From: Polyangiaceae bacterium
Lineage (GTDB): Bacteria > Myxococcota_A > Polyangia > Polyangiales > Polyangiaceae
DNA length: 64,000 nt
NCBI GenBank assembly: GCA_020633205.1
Contig: JACKEB010000021.1
Coordinates: forward strand, 181,538 to 245,537
Direction: 5' to 3'
The notes under the pieces are model-generated. The model had not been told where the DNA came from. It was given only the letters and a program-made list of their open reading frames with translations, and searched no databases. The stretch's first letter is position 1, and each line of letters starts with the position of its first letter. The position numbers and the translations under genes are program-made. Of this stretch, positions 1 to 9,289 are shown one piece after another.

Positions 1-3000
1 TCATGATGCAACCCGATGCGACCAAGGGCGCGGTCGCGAAACCGAACTCCTCGGCGCCCAGCAGCGCGGCGATCGCCACGTCGCGACCCGTGCGCAACTG
101 ACCATCGGCCTGCAAGATGACCCGGCCGCGCAGGTTGTTCTTTACCAACACCTGTTGCGTTTCCGCGAGGCCGAGTTCCCAGGGAACACCAGCGTGTTTG
201 ATTGAGGTCAGGGGCGATGCACCGGTGCCGCCGTCGTGTCCAGAGATCAGGATCACGTCAGCGTGCGCCTTGGCGACTCCAGCTGCCACGGTACCCACGC
301 CGGCTTCTGCCACCAGCTTCACGCTGATGCGCGCCCGGGGGTTGACCATCTTCAGGTCGAAGATCAGCTGGGCCAAGTCCTCGATCGAGTAGATGTCGTG
401 ATGGGGTGGAGGGGAGATGAGCGAAACACCTGGCGTGGAGAAGCGCGTCTTCGCGATGATTGCGTCCACCTTATGGCCGGGTAGCTGCCCGCCTTCACCG
501 GGCTTCGCGCCCTGAGCTATCTTGATCTGCAGCTCGTCGGCGCTGACCAGGTAGTGGGTGGTCACGCCGAAGCGGCCGGATGCCACCTGCTTGATCGCGC
601 TCCTTCGTTCATCACGGAAACGTTCGGGTTTTTCGCCGCCTTCTCCAGTGTTGCTCTTGCCGCCGATGCGGTTCATTGCCACCGCGAGGTTCTCGTGAGC
701 CTCCGCGCTGATGGAGCCAAAGCTCATCGCCCCTGTCGCAAAGCGCTTTACGACCTCCGCGGCAGGCTCGACCTCCGAGATGTCGATGGCATTGCCTCGG
801 GGATTCAGCTCCCACATGCCACGCAGGGTGATCAAGCCTTCGGTCTGCTTGTTGATCAGCTCCGAGTACTCTTGATAGCTCTTGACGTCCTCTTGGCGTA
901 CCGCGCGCTGGAGAGACGCGATGGTGCGCGGGCTCCAGAGGTGCCGCTCGCCTTGGGCGCGATAGTGGTATTGACCGCCTACCGACAGCTGCTGGGCTCC
1001 GCCGTCGCGGCGCGGGAAGGCGCGCTGGTGACGCATCCGGCCTTCTTCGGCGATGACGCCGAGGTCGATTCCGCTGATGCGGCTGGCTGTGCCGGTGAAG
1101 TAGCGGTCGATGACCTCTTCGTCGAGTCCGAGCGCTTCGAAGATCTGGGCGCCCTGATAGCTCTGCAGCGTGCTGATCCCCATCTTGCTCATCACCTTGA
1201 GCAAGCCCTTGCAGACCGCCTTGATGTACTTCTGTTTGGCCGTCGTGGGGTCAGTTAGACCGGGGATCTGTCCGTCGCGGCACAGTTGCTCGATCGACTC
1301 CATCGCGAGGTACGGGTTCACGCCGCCCGCGCCGAAGCCGCAGAGCAGCGCGAAATGATTGACTTCGCGTGCCTCGCCCGTTTCCACGAGGATGCCTACT
1401 TTGACTCGAGTCCCGTTGCGCGTCAGGTGATGGTGCACCGCGCCAGTTGCCAGCAGCGCCGGGATGGGCGCCATATGTGGTGAGCAACCGCGGTCACTGA
1501 GAATGATCAAGCTGTGGCCGTTGAGCACCGCCACGGACGCTTGGCGACACAGCTCGTCGAGGGACGCCTTGAGCCCGGCCGCACCATCCGACACTGGGTA
1601 GAGCATCGGTAGGGTCGCCGGCATACGCAGCTGGATCATGTGCGTGTGACGCAGCTTGACCATGTCCTCGTTGCTCAGCACCGGGTGAGGGAGCTCGAGC
1701 ATCTGAGCTTGATCGGGCAGCTCGAAGAGCAAGTTACCTTCACCGCCGATGTAGCTCTTCAGGCTCATCACCAGTTCTTCGCGAATTGGATCGATCGGTG
1801 GGTTGGTGACCTGAGCGAAGTGCTGCTTGAAGTAGTTGAAGAGCGGCTGGGGTTCGTCGCTCAGCACCGCGAGGGGTGTATCGGTGCCCATGGAACCCAC
1901 CGCCTCGGCGCCGGTTTTGGCCATCGGCGCGATCAGTAGGCGCAAGTCCTCCTGGGTGTAGCCAAACGCCTGTTGACGCTCGAGCAACGTGTGCTGCTCC
2001 GTCGGCCGCGTGGAAGGGACGGTCTCGATGTCGCGTAGGTTGATCTTGTTGTCGCGCAGCCATTTTCCGTACGGCTGCCGGGTGCAGATGTCCTGCTTGA
2101 TCTCCTCGTCCTCCACGATGCGACCCTGTTCGAGGTCGACCATGAACATCTTCCCCGGCTCGAGGCGCCCTTTGCGCTCGACCCTTTCCGCGGGGAACTC
2201 AAGGACGCCGGTTTCGGAGCCCATCACGACGATGCCGTCGTGGGTGAGCATCCAGCGCGCAGGACGTAGCCCGTTGCGATCGAGCATCGCACCGATCTGG
2301 CGACCGTTGGTGAACGCCAGCGCTGCCGGTCCATCCCACGGCTCCATCAGGCACGAGTGGTACTCATAGAAGTCGCGCTTGTGCGGAGGCATCGCGGGGT
2401 CGTTTTGCCAAGCCTCGGGCACCAACATCATCATGACGTGGGGTAGCGGCCGACCGCCGTGTACAAGCATCTCGACGACGTTGTCGAGGGTTGCCGAGTC
2501 GCTTCCTCGGGGAGTCACCACCGGCAGGATGTGGCGCACATCTTCCCCAAAGATCTCGCCGGCGAACAGCGTTTCGCGTGCTTTCATCCATGCGATGTTG
2601 CCGCGCACCGTGTTGATCTCGCCGTTGTGAGCCAGGGTGCGAAACGGCTGAGCGAGCTGCCAGGTTGGGAAGGTATTGGTGCTGAACCGTTGGTGCACCA
2701 TGGCCAGGGCGCTGACCATGCTCGGGTCGTTCAGATCCGAATAGAACACGGACAGCTGTTCTGCGAGGAGCAAGCCCTTGTAGATGAGCGTGCGCGACGA
2801 CAGGCTCGGCATGTAGAACGTCTTCTTCGCGCGGTTCGGCAAATCGCTCTCACGCACCGTGCGTTCGATCCATTTCCGGATCACGAACAGCTTGCGCTCG
2901 AACACCGTCTGGTCGTTCACGGTAGAACCGACGATGACCTGCCGGATGATTGGCGCGCTCTCGCGGGCGAGCGGTCCGCACGCTTCCACATCGACGGGTA

Positions 3001-3382
3001 CGTCGCGCCAACCGAGCAAGCGCTGCCCGGTACCGCCGATCTTGTCCTCGACGATTTGCATGCAGCGGCGGCGTTCTTCGCGGGACTGGGGCAGGAAGAC
3101 GGTGCCCACGCCGTAGCGGCCCCGAGCGGGGAGCTTTATCTGGAGCTTCGCGCACTCCTGCTCGAAGAACGCGTGAGGCAGCTGAATCAGGATGCCCGCG
3201 CCGTCACCGGTCAGAGGGTCACTGCCCGCGGCTCCACGGTGCACCAGGTTCAGGAGGATCTGCACGCCTTGGCGCACGATCTCGTGGGAGGCCACCCCCT
3301 TGATGTTCGCCACGAACCCGACGCCACACGCGTCGTGCTCGAACTGAGGATCGTAGAGTCCAGACTTCTCGGGGAGACTCAT
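1..3382 (-). CDS. gltB: Glutamate synthase large subunit (5' part; C-terminus beyond window edge)
   Basis: Large (alpha) subunit of NADPH-dependent glutamate synthase, which moves the amide of glutamine to 2-oxoglutarate in ammonia assimilation. The frame is open from an ATG at 3382 to the window edge, giving 1127 residues of a family of about 1500. After an 18-residue leader comes DACGVGF, where Cys19 should become the N-terminal nucleophile of the class II (Ntn) glutaminase domain once the leader is cleaved; HRGAAGSDPLTGDGAG follows. The last visible residues, ATAPLVASGCIM, lead into the 3Fe-4S cluster: Cys1125 should be its first ligand, with the other two Cys outside the window. So the glutaminase domain, the central domain and most of the FMN synthase domain are present. 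The small subunit gltD is not in view. Confident from long motif matches. Confidence 0.97.
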   Translation of the reverse strand, partial: MSLPEKSGLYDPQFEHDACGVGFVANIKGVASHEIVRQGVQILLNLVHRGAAGSDPLTGDGAGILIQLPHAFFEQECAKLQIKLPARGRYGVGTVFLPQSREERRRCMQIVEDKIGGTGQRLLGWRDVPVDVEACGPLARESAPIIRQVIVGSTVNDQTVFERKLFVIRKWIERTVRESDLPNRAKKTFYMPSLSSRTLIYKGLLLAEQLSVFYSDLNDPSMVSALAMVHQRFSTNTFPTWQLAQPFRTLAHNGEINTVRGNIAWMKARETLFAGEIFGEDVRHILPVVTPRGSDSATLDNVVEMLVHGGRPLPHVMMMLVPEAWQNDPAMPPHKRDFYEYHSCLMEPWDGPAALAFTNGRQIGAMLDRNGLRPARWMLTHDGIVVMGSETGVLEFPAERVERKGRLEPGKMFMVDLEQGRIVEDEEIKQDICTRQPYGKWLRDNKINLRDIETVPSTRPTEQHTLLERQQAFGYTQEDLRLLIAPMAKTGAEAVGSMGTDTPLAVLSDEPQPLFNYFKQHFAQVTNPPIDPIREELVMSLKSYIGGEGNLLFELPDQAQMLELPHPVLSNEDMVKLRHTHMIQLRMPATLPMLYPVSDGAAGLKASLDELCRQASVAVLNGHSLIILSDRGCSPHMAPIPALLATGAVHHHLTRNGTRVKVGILVETGEAREVNHFALLCGFGAGGVNPYLAMESIEQLCRDGQIPGLTDPTTAKQKYIKAVCKGLLKVMSKMGISTLQSYQGAQIFEALGLDEEVIDRYFTGTASRISGIDLGVIAEEGRMRHQRAFPRRDGGAQQLSVGGQYHYRAQGERHLWSPRTIASLQRAVRQEDVKSYQEYSELINKQTEGLITLRGMWELNPRGNAIDISEVEPAAEVVKRFATGAMSFGSISAEAHENLAVAMNRIGGKSNTGEGGEKPERFRDERRSAIKQVASGRFGVTTHYLVSADELQIKIAQGAKPGEGGQLPGHKVDAIIAKTRFSTPGVSLISPPPHHDIYSIEDLAQLIFDLKMVNPRARISVKLVAEAGVGTVAAGVAKAHADVILISGHDGGTGASPLTSIKHAGVPWELGLAETQQVLVKNNLRGRVILQADGQLRTGRDVAIAALLGAEEFGFATAPLVASGCIM

Positions 3383-3917
3383 GCTCGCGGCCTCCAAAGG
3401 GGGGTTCGCTGATGGGCACTGCGCGCGTTTGCGCACAGCAGGTTTCGCTTTGCACCAAGCACGGCTGACCGGGGAGGGGGGGACGGCAAGCTTCGCTTGG
3501 TGCTGCCTACGCAACGCGTGGGCGGCACTCGCGCCAGAGCGACGCGAACAAGCAGTACTGATCGAACGGGCGGACCGGAAATTCAGTGCCGCCGAGGTTT
3601 ATTGGGCCATGCATTAACGCGCCGCGCAAGCGTCGACACGTCAATCCTGGAGCGGTACCCAACTCCGGCGCGCAGGGGGTAGCCCTGGCGGGACGCCAGG
3701 AGCCGATTACGCCGATTTTTGTGCGTTCTCGACTCGCGGTGGATGGGGCCGCGCCCCGCCGGTCCGGTGGTTCTGGTGGCGGTGGTGGCCTTGGGTACTA
3801 GGGCAGCTGATGACTGCCCGGCTGCAGGCTAACTGCGGAAGGTTTCTAGAATGTTTCGTACCTTCGCCAGCGGACGGACTTGGGATATCGAAGCCGTGTC
3901 TGTTATCTCCAAGGACG
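3383..3917. other. Intergenic region between divergent gltB and a lipoprotein gene
   Basis: 535 bases with no convincing gene. It should hold the promoters of gltB (leftward) and of the lipoprotein gene (rightward), but I could not identify convincing -35/-10 boxes. A perfect 7-bp hairpin (CCTGGCG, loop GGA, CGCCAGG) lies at 3684-3700. No T-run follows it directly, so its role is unclear. Confidence 0.5.
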
Positions 3918-4685
3918 ATGGTTGGGTACATTGCCGGGCACGTTTCGAAGCTGAGCCAGGCCCGCGCCCTTCCTCTCGTCTGCTTGATGCTTGGAGTGGT
4001 CAGCGTCGCCTGCGGAAAGGATCCGCCGCCCCCACCGCCAGAGGTCGCTGCAAGCGCAGCGCCTCCGAAACCGTGCGCCGACGGCAAGAGCGAAGACCCC
4101 CCGAACTCCGAGTTCAAACCCGCGCAGAACGCGTTCCGGGACAAGGACTACCCCAAGGCCAAGGGGTTGTTGGAGGCGCTGGCGAAGAAGTACGAGCACA
4201 GCGCGAGTGTGCGCGTCTGGCAAGGCGACGCCGCGTTGTTCGACAGCAAGACCCCGCTCAGCGAAGCGGCGGACGAAAGCCTCGTTTTCTACAAGCAGGC
4301 ACTCAAGCTGCATGAGGACGGATGCGGCCTACCAGACTACGAGCGCTATTACCTGCGAATGGGCTTTGGCTATGCGTACCTGCGGAAGAAGGACGGGAAG
4401 CAGGCGTTGGCCCATCTCAAGGCCGCCGAGAAGGAGTTCAAGAACTCATCTGGCCTGTTCTACAACATCGCGCGCGCCTATTGCCGCGAGGATAATGTCG
4501 ACGAGTGCGTCGCGTACTTCGAGAAGACACTCGTAAACGCCAAGGCGCTGAAGAAGCCTGACTTCTTACGGAGCCACTACTCTCTTGCGTCTTGGGTAAG
4601 CCGCTCACGTACTCAGAGCGAGTTCGTCAAGCTGCGACGCGACAATCGCTACCAGAAGTTGCTAGCCAAGTACAAAGGCGACTGA
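3918..4685 (+). CDS. TPR-like lipoprotein of unknown function
   Basis: Predicted 255-residue lipoprotein. The chosen ATG gives a hydrophobic signal (ARALPLVCLMLGVVSVAC) ending in a lipobox-like VSVAC, followed by a Pro-rich linker. The frame is open further upstream to 3810, but those residues precede the signal peptide and are probably untranslated. The mature part is alpha-helical with tetratricopeptide-like spacing (FRDKDYPKAKGLLEALAKKY; KQALAHLKAAEKEF; NIARAYCREDNVDECVAYFEK), suggesting a periplasm-facing scaffold on a membrane. It converges on the next gene with a single base between the stop codons. No specific family recognised. Confidence 0.8.
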   Translation: MVGYIAGHVSKLSQARALPLVCLMLGVVSVACGKDPPPPPPEVAASAAPPKPCADGKSEDPPNSEFKPAQNAFRDKDYPKAKGLLEALAKKYEHSASVRVWQGDAALFDSKTPLSEAADESLVFYKQALKLHEDGCGLPDYERYYLRMGFGYAYLRKKDGKQALAHLKAAEKEFKNSSGLFYNIARAYCREDNVDECVAYFEKTLVNAKALKKPDFLRSHYSLASWVSRSRTQSEFVKLRRDNRYQKLLAKYKGD

Positions 4686-4686
4686 G

Positions 4687-5259
4687 TTACTTCCCCTGCC
4701 AAACCTGCGCGTAGACCTTGGTCTTGCCTTTATCCATGTGGATAATGACTCGGTACTGTCCGGGGCTGGCGACGCAGATTGGGCCGTCGCCGTTGAGCAC
4801 CACGTACCCCCTCCCAAGTTTCGCCTGGGCGACGCTCGAATCATCCCGGCTCTTCAGCTCGAGCCGGAGTTCGGCGTCGCCCTCGGCAGCAGCAGCGGCC
4901 CGCAAGCACTTGCCGGTGTCGATCACTGTGACGGGGATCTCGCGGCGCCCGCCTGGCTCAAGCTCCACTTCGAGCACTTGGGGAAGGAGTGCGTCCATGC
5001 CCGTCGCACACGCAGTTTCGAGCTTGCTCAGGGCTGCTTTGCCCGTCTCATCCTGTATCTCGTCGTAGCATCCGGGCGGCAACGGCGCTGGCTCCGCGGA
5101 GGCGCTAGCGCTGGCAGAAGGTGCGCTCGAAACGGCAGACGGCGCTGCACTGGGTTGTGCGGCGCCGTCTTGGGTTTGCGTCTCGGTGCTTGGTGTCTTG
5201 CTGCATCCGCCACACGCCGCGAGCAGCGACGCAAAGGCTAGATACGAAAAGCGATGCAT
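4687..5259 (-). CDS. Small lipoprotein, unknown function
   Basis: 190-residue predicted lipoprotein. The ATG at 5259 starts MHRFSYLAFASLLAACGGC, with lipobox LLAAC; a GTG five codons upstream (5274) is possible but adds nothing to the signal. After the lipidated Cys comes a low-complexity Ser/Ala/Pro linker (about residues 25-60), then a compact domain with Cys residues and a C-terminal half (GRGYVVLNGDGPICVASPGQ) that reads like a small beta domain. Upstream lies the co-directional SRPBCC gene, 53 bases away, so the two may be co-transcribed. Function unknown. Confidence 0.78.
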   Translation of the reverse strand: MHRFSYLAFASLLAACGGCSKTPSTETQTQDGAAQPSAAPSAVSSAPSASASASAEPAPLPPGCYDEIQDETGKAALSKLETACATGMDALLPQVLEVELEPGGRREIPVTVIDTGKCLRAAAAAEGDAELRLELKSRDDSSVAQAKLGRGYVVLNGDGPICVASPGQYRVIIHMDKGKTKVYAQVWQGK

Positions 5260-5312
5260 GGGGCGACTGTCCACTCAACGCCGAGTAGACGGCCCCATGC
5301 GGCCGCGTCAAG

Positions 5313-5930
5313 TCAGTGCTTCTTGCGCTTCTTGCGGCGGCGAAGCTTCTCCGCGCGCTTGGCAGAGCCGCTTACGGCTTCGTCGGCCGCATAGGCAACC
5401 TCGCCTGTGACGACCGAACCAGGAACCGGGAGCTTCGGAACGATCAGCAGCTCACAGTTCAGCTGCGTGTACTCGTCGTCGATGGGCTCGATACGCCAGT
5501 CTGCATCCAAGCGCTTGACGTTGCCCTTGACCATGCTGCCGCTCAGGATGCGGACGTCGCCGTCCTTCTTCACGGGCTTGAAGCGGACGACCGCCCAGAT
5601 CTTCCCCGCGCCATGCAGGATGGGCACCGAGAGGTAGACCAAGGTGTCGTCCCCTTCCTTGCCAACGACGCGAGCCTTCTTGAACTTCGAGATGAAGCGC
5701 GCGTAGTTCTTGAAGTCGGTCACGACGTCTTCAACCGTCTCTGGCTTCGCTTTGATCGCGATCCGCGCGCAGCCCGCTTTGACATCACTCCTGTCAGTCT
5801 TCTTCTCGTAGCGCTCCGAGTCCTTCTTCTTCTTGAGGCGTTCGCCCTCACTCTCGGCCCACGCGGGGAGACTGAAGGAGACGCCGATGGCACCGGTGCT
5901 CAACAAGAGGCTGCGACGAGAAAGCTGCAT
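5313..5930 (-). CDS. Exported SRPBCC/START-like domain protein (probable Tat substrate)
   Basis: 205 residues. The ATG at 5930 is chosen because AGGAG lies about ten bases upstream and it gives a clean signal peptide, MQLSRRSLLLSTGAIGVSFSL followed by PAWA. The SRRSLLL stretch resembles a twin-arginine motif, so export by Tat is likely. The mature region (CARIAIKAKPETVEDVVTDF; YARFISKFKKARVVGKEG; TQLNCELLIVPKLPVPGSVV) looks like the polyketide cyclase/START (SRPBCC) fold, which binds hydrophobic ligands in a helix-grip cavity. The C-terminus is Lys/Arg-rich (EKLRRRKKRKKH). Ligand unknown. The frame stays open 22 codons upstream, but that part does not look like signal sequence. Confidence 0.75.
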   Translation of the reverse strand: MQLSRRSLLLSTGAIGVSFSLPAWAESEGERLKKKKDSERYEKKTDRSDVKAGCARIAIKAKPETVEDVVTDFKNYARFISKFKKARVVGKEGDDTLVYLSVPILHGAGKIWAVVRFKPVKKDGDVRILSGSMVKGNVKRLDADWRIEPIDDEYTQLNCELLIVPKLPVPGSVVTGEVAYAADEAVSGSAKRAEKLRRRKKRKKH

Positions 5931-6275
5931 TCGATGGTTCTCCTGGGGAGGCGGGACACGGAAGGCTCGCTGGGTGAGCTGCCGAGTGGTTTGCACGCTG
6001 CGTGCCGAGACTGGCGGTCTTGGCTCCCAAGCTCAGGGGTTGGACGGGCGATACTCAGGTTTCTTACGGTTTTTTTCGGGGGTTAGGCCCGTTGGCTACG
6101 CTCCGCTACTGCTATCCCGCGTCGTCTGGGGTTCTCCCACGGAAAGTGCACGCGACTGTGGCGGCGAAGTTCCGTTCACGGTGAGTGGCGCAACAGCGAC
6201 ACATGCTCCCGGCTTACGAAGTGTTAGCGGGAACCTTCCCCGGCTCCCGGGCCGGCAGTCCGACCCCAAGCGACC
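5931..6275. other. Intergenic region, 345 bases
   Basis: No gene seen. It lies between the downstream end of the bactofilin gene and the start of the SRPBCC gene, both on the minus strand, so it should hold the promoter of the latter. A run of seven T at about 6067-6074 on the plus strand is the only feature that stands out. Confidence 0.4.
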
Positions 6276-6641
6276 TCAGCCCGGTTCGGGCTCCACGGGA
6301 GCCATGGTGCACGAGCCACTGAACTGCACACCCTTGTCCATGAAGATCTCGGGCGCCTGCAGGCTTCCGGTCACTTGGGCAGGCACGTAGAGCTCGATCG
6401 CGCGCTCCGCAAGCACTCGGGCGTCCACTCGGCCTCCACGGATGATCACCGTCGCCACGCGGATTTCCCCTTCCACATCCGCGCCCTCGCCAACGATCAA
6501 CACGTCATCACTGCGGATCTCCCCGCGGAACGTGCCGTCGATGCGGACCCGACCCGTGAAATGAAGCTTGCCTTCGAAGCGGGTGCCGCGCCCCAGCAGC
6601 GCTGTGATCTCGCTGGCAGGAAGCGCCGTTTGATCGGTCAT
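6276..6641 (-). CDS. Bactofilin (polymer-forming cytoskeletal protein)
   Basis: 121-residue bactofilin. Bactofilins are beta-helical proteins that polymerise without nucleotide and act as membrane-associated scaffolds for cell shape and for positioning envelope enzymes or chromosome-segregation proteins. The sequence shows the family pattern of a short N-terminal tail, TALLGRGTRFEGKLHF, then repeating turns with regular Gly (RIDGTFRGEIRSDD, GEGADVEGEIRVAT, GGRVDARVLAERAIEL, AQVTGSLQAPEIFMDKGVQF), and a short tail (EPEPG). The length is typical. The ATG at 6641 is the natural start. It stands alone on the minus strand. Several bactofilin paralogues are usual in myxobacteria; which one this corresponds to cannot be told here. 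Confidence 0.92.
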   Translation of the reverse strand: MTDQTALPASEITALLGRGTRFEGKLHFTGRVRIDGTFRGEIRSDDVLIVGEGADVEGEIRVATVIIRGGRVDARVLAERAIELYVPAQVTGSLQAPEIFMDKGVQFSGSCTMAPVEPEPG

Positions 6642-7127
6642 CGGAGCCGAGGAGCTATCACAGCCAGGCGGGGTTGCAAACCAGCTCGCGGGAGCCGGAT
6701 CGAAGGAGAGGACGGCCGCCAGGCACCAGCGTGGCTCCGGCGATTGCGAGTTGGGCGGATAGCTCGAGAACCACTGTACGGGTGTGCGTTAGGTTCGCGA
6801 CGGAGCTCGGAGGGCCCGAAGCCGTGTATGGACTAACACCCCTCACCCCCGCCCGAAAAAACGTCAGAAAAACAACAGGTTGACGATGTGAGACAAAGCG
6901 GAACAGATCCTGCTTCTACCCGCCCGCTAAAGTCCATCGAGTCCGGGTACGAGTCTGATTGACACAAGCCTACAGCGTGTGACAGTCCGGCACTGTTTTC
7001 GGGTTGGCAAACGCCAGAGGAATGGGCAGAACGCCACTTCACTCTCACTGGAATGAACGGCCACTCTCCCGGCCACAACGCGCGCCCCGGCGGGCGCGCG
7101 GACGAAACACTACGGAGCCGCCAGAAT
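6642..7127. other. Divergent intergenic region, bactofilin / outer-membrane protein
   Basis: 486 bases without a credible gene. A perfect TTGACA lies at 6959-6964 and a TTGACG near 6881 on the plus strand. At 17-base spacing both are followed by only weak -10 matches (ACAGTC and ACAGAT), so promoter assignment for the gene at 7128 is tentative. GGAG at 7114-7117 is the likely ribosome site of that gene. Confidence 0.35.
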
Positions 7128-8384
7128 ATGAAGCGCCGAATCTTAGGAGCCACTTTCGCTTTCGCGAGCTTGATCACCGCCTCTGCCTTTGCGCAGCCCG
7201 CCGAGCCCGCGCCCGCTCCCGCTGCGCCCGCTCCCGAGGGACCTGCGGCGACTCCTGCCGCGCCCCCTGCTGGTCAGGCCTCGGGTGGTTTCCAGCTTGG
7301 GCTGGGTGGCACCGGTGACGCGATCTCGGATACCGGCCCCGGTGACGAGCCGAACGAGCCAGGCAAGCCCAAGCCACTCCCGTGGAGCCTACAGCTGATC
7401 TGGGATCAGAGCGCCACCACAGACACCGTTGGCATCGGCCAGGATCGTCAGTCGGAAGACCCGACCTATGACATGACGTTCACGCTCAAGCCGGCGTACA
7501 AGATCATTTCCGAGGAGAAATGGAGCTTCTCCGTCGCTGGTGAAATCGGGGCCTTCCGTGAGTTCACGAACAGCGACATCACCACCAAGCGTGGTGAGTG
7601 GTCGCTATCCGACGCCAAGCTCTTCACAGCCTACAACCGCGTGCTCGCCAGCGACGGCGATATGGCTACGACCTTCGGCCTCAGCCTGCCCGTTTTGACC
7701 TTCCCCACCTCCAAGATCAGCGCCAACACCGGCCGCATCTTGGGGCTCGGCGGCTCGCTATCCCTCGGCCAGACGGTGCCACTCTTGGGCAGCGGCGCGG
7801 ACGCTCTGCAGACCTTCACGCTCACCGGGATCGCCGGCTACAACCACACCTTCACCCAGGCGACCACCTCGGTGAACGGCGACTTCGAGCGAAGCCGCAT
7901 CACCCCTGGTGGTCAGACGGAGGTCTCCGATCAGCTCTCGACGGGTTACCTCGCGAAGCACCAGGCGTCGCTCACCCTGGCGGGCACCATCGGCGTGACC
8001 AAGACCATCAGCTGGACCAACAGCTTCAGCTGGCGCCCCACGTGGAAGTACGACGCGGCCGAGGTCGACTGCGTGCAGACCGTGACTGGCTGTACTGACG
8101 TCACCTCTGCGGAGAAGAACCCGACCAACTTCAGCGTCGTGACCATCTTCGCGTCCGAGCTGGGGATGCAGGTGCTGCCTGAGTTCAGCTTCGCCGTGGG
8201 CTACGCCAACGGCACGCTGCAGCTCGGTGAGGACGGCGCTCGCCGCAACATCCTGTACAGCCCCGACGCCCGCGTTTACCTGAGCCTGGTTGGGCACATC
8301 GACGCCATCTACGACAACCTGTCGGGCCGCAGCAAAAGCAGCCAGACCGCTCAGAAGAAGCCGGTTCAAACCGCAAGCCGCTGA
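7128..8384 (+). CDS. Secreted or outer-membrane protein with beta-barrel character, unknown function
   Basis: 418 residues. The ATG at 7128 follows GGAG by ten bases and starts a classic signal peptide (MKRRILGATFAFASLITASA then FA, cleavage before QPAEP). A Pro/Ala-rich linker of about 45 residues follows. The rest has alternating hydrophobic/polar strands with many aromatic and Ser/Thr residues (YDMTFTLKPAYKIISEEKW; ISWTNSFSWRPTWKYDAAEV; FSFAVGYANGTLQLGEDGAR), as in outer-membrane barrels. The last segment (GHIDAIYDNLSGRSKSSQ) lacks a clear C-terminal aromatic. Two Cys (EVDCVQTVTGC) may pair in a loop. A strong terminator follows, so it is probably a single-gene unit. No named family recognised. 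Confidence 0.82.
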   Translation: MKRRILGATFAFASLITASAFAQPAEPAPAPAAPAPEGPAATPAAPPAGQASGGFQLGLGGTGDAISDTGPGDEPNEPGKPKPLPWSLQLIWDQSATTDTVGIGQDRQSEDPTYDMTFTLKPAYKIISEEKWSFSVAGEIGAFREFTNSDITTKRGEWSLSDAKLFTAYNRVLASDGDMATTFGLSLPVLTFPTSKISANTGRILGLGGSLSLGQTVPLLGSGADALQTFTLTGIAGYNHTFTQATTSVNGDFERSRITPGGQTEVSDQLSTGYLAKHQASLTLAGTIGVTKTISWTNSFSWRPTWKYDAAEVDCVQTVTGCTDVTSAEKNPTNFSVVTIFASELGMQVLPEFSFAVGYANGTLQLGEDGARRNILYSPDARVYLSLVGHIDAIYDNLSGRSKSSQTAQKKPVQTASR

Positions 8385-8407
8385 CCTCGGTAGCTTGAGG
8401 AAACGCA

Positions 8408-8436
8408 AGCCTCGCTCTGTAGAGAGCGAGGCTTTC
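8408..8436 (+). terminator. Rho-independent-type terminator after the barrel-like protein
   Basis: Perfect 11-bp inverted repeat AGCCTCGCTCT, loop GTAG, AGAGCGAGGCT, followed by TTCTGC. It lies 24 bases after the stop codon at 8384. The T-tail is short. Confidence 0.7.
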
Positions 8437-8573
8437 TGCATTCTTGCCAGTCGCCAGTTCGCCAGCGCGCCAATTCGTCAACGCGCTGATTGAAGCGTTT
8501 CACTAAGCGCACGAAACGTGCGGCCGCGCGACCCGTCTGGCCTTGAGCGATGCTTCGTGCGATCCTGAGAGCC

Positions 8574-9251
8574 ATGTCACGCCGCATGCTGCCGTGGGCC
8601 GTTGCACTGCTAGGGATGGGACTCGCGACGACTGGCTCTGCTGAGGAGAAGGTCACGAAGACCGACGATGGCGGATACAAGGTCGAGATCAAGCGCGACG
8701 CACCCCCTCCGAAAGCGGATACCGGCGGCGACAAGTCGAGCGACAAAGGGGACGCTGCAGAGGGCAAAGAGACCAAGGCGAGCAGGACGGGTGGCTACAG
8801 CTGGACGGACAAACCTCGCCGCCGCTATCGTCCGGTGAAGATCGATCCCAAATGGGCCATCGCGACGTTTCCGGGTTTCCGCATGCTGCAAGACGGCAGC
8901 AGCGAAGTCAGCGTGTGGCTGAGCAAGAAGGTGAGCGTCGACGTCCGCAAGGCGGAGCGCAGCGTCACCTTGGTGCTCAGCGAGACCTATGTGCGCTGGA
9001 CGACGAACACCTACCCGTTGATCACCACGCACTTCAACACGCCGCTTTCGAGCGCGCGGCTGAAGCGCGGAAAGAAGGGCGAGACTCTGTTGGTACTGAC
9101 TCTGCGGGAGGCAGCCGACGTGAAGTCGCGCCTAGAGGTCGGGCCTCGCGGCAGTTCGATCCTTCGTGTGAGCATCCCCGCACCTCGTCAAGAGTTCGTG
9201 AAGGCCGAGCAGCGGGTGCCGCTGGCGGTCTTGCCGGCGACGCGTCAGTAG
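8574..9251 (+). CDS. Secreted protein with AMIN-like C-terminal domain, unknown function
   Basis: About 225 residues. The ATG at 8574 gives a signal peptide (MSRRMLPWAVALLGMGLATT then GSA); an ATG eight codons earlier (8550) is an alternative. After a charged low-complexity linker (about residues 40-75, rich in K, D, G) comes a folded region: FPGFRMLQDGSSEVSVWLS, RSVTLVLSETYVRW, TPLSSARLKRGKKGETLLVL, SILRVSIPAP. Alternating short strands with a conserved 'drive/boost' feel resemble AMIN-type periplasmic domains; this is a weak structural guess. The LptD-like gene starts 38 bases downstream on the same strand, so a role in envelope biogenesis is possible but unproven. Confidence 0.75.
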   Translation: MSRRMLPWAVALLGMGLATTGSAEEKVTKTDDGGYKVEIKRDAPPPKADTGGDKSSDKGDAAEGKETKASRTGGYSWTDKPRRRYRPVKIDPKWAIATFPGFRMLQDGSSEVSVWLSKKVSVDVRKAERSVTLVLSETYVRWTTNTYPLITTHFNTPLSSARLKRGKKGETLLVLTLREAADVKSRLEVGPRGSSILRVSIPAPRQEFVKAEQRVPLAVLPATRQ

Positions 9252-9289
9252 CTCGCGAGCGCTCTTACGCTGCCGTCGAGGGGCGCTGA

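Noticed and set aside
2459..3412. Plus-strand frame of 317 codons opposite gltB
   Set aside because: Antisense to conserved glutamate synthase sequence; no independent protein features.
3684..3700. Hairpin upstream of the first lipoprotein gene as a terminator
   Set aside because: There is no T-run next to the stem and no gene on either strand that ends here.
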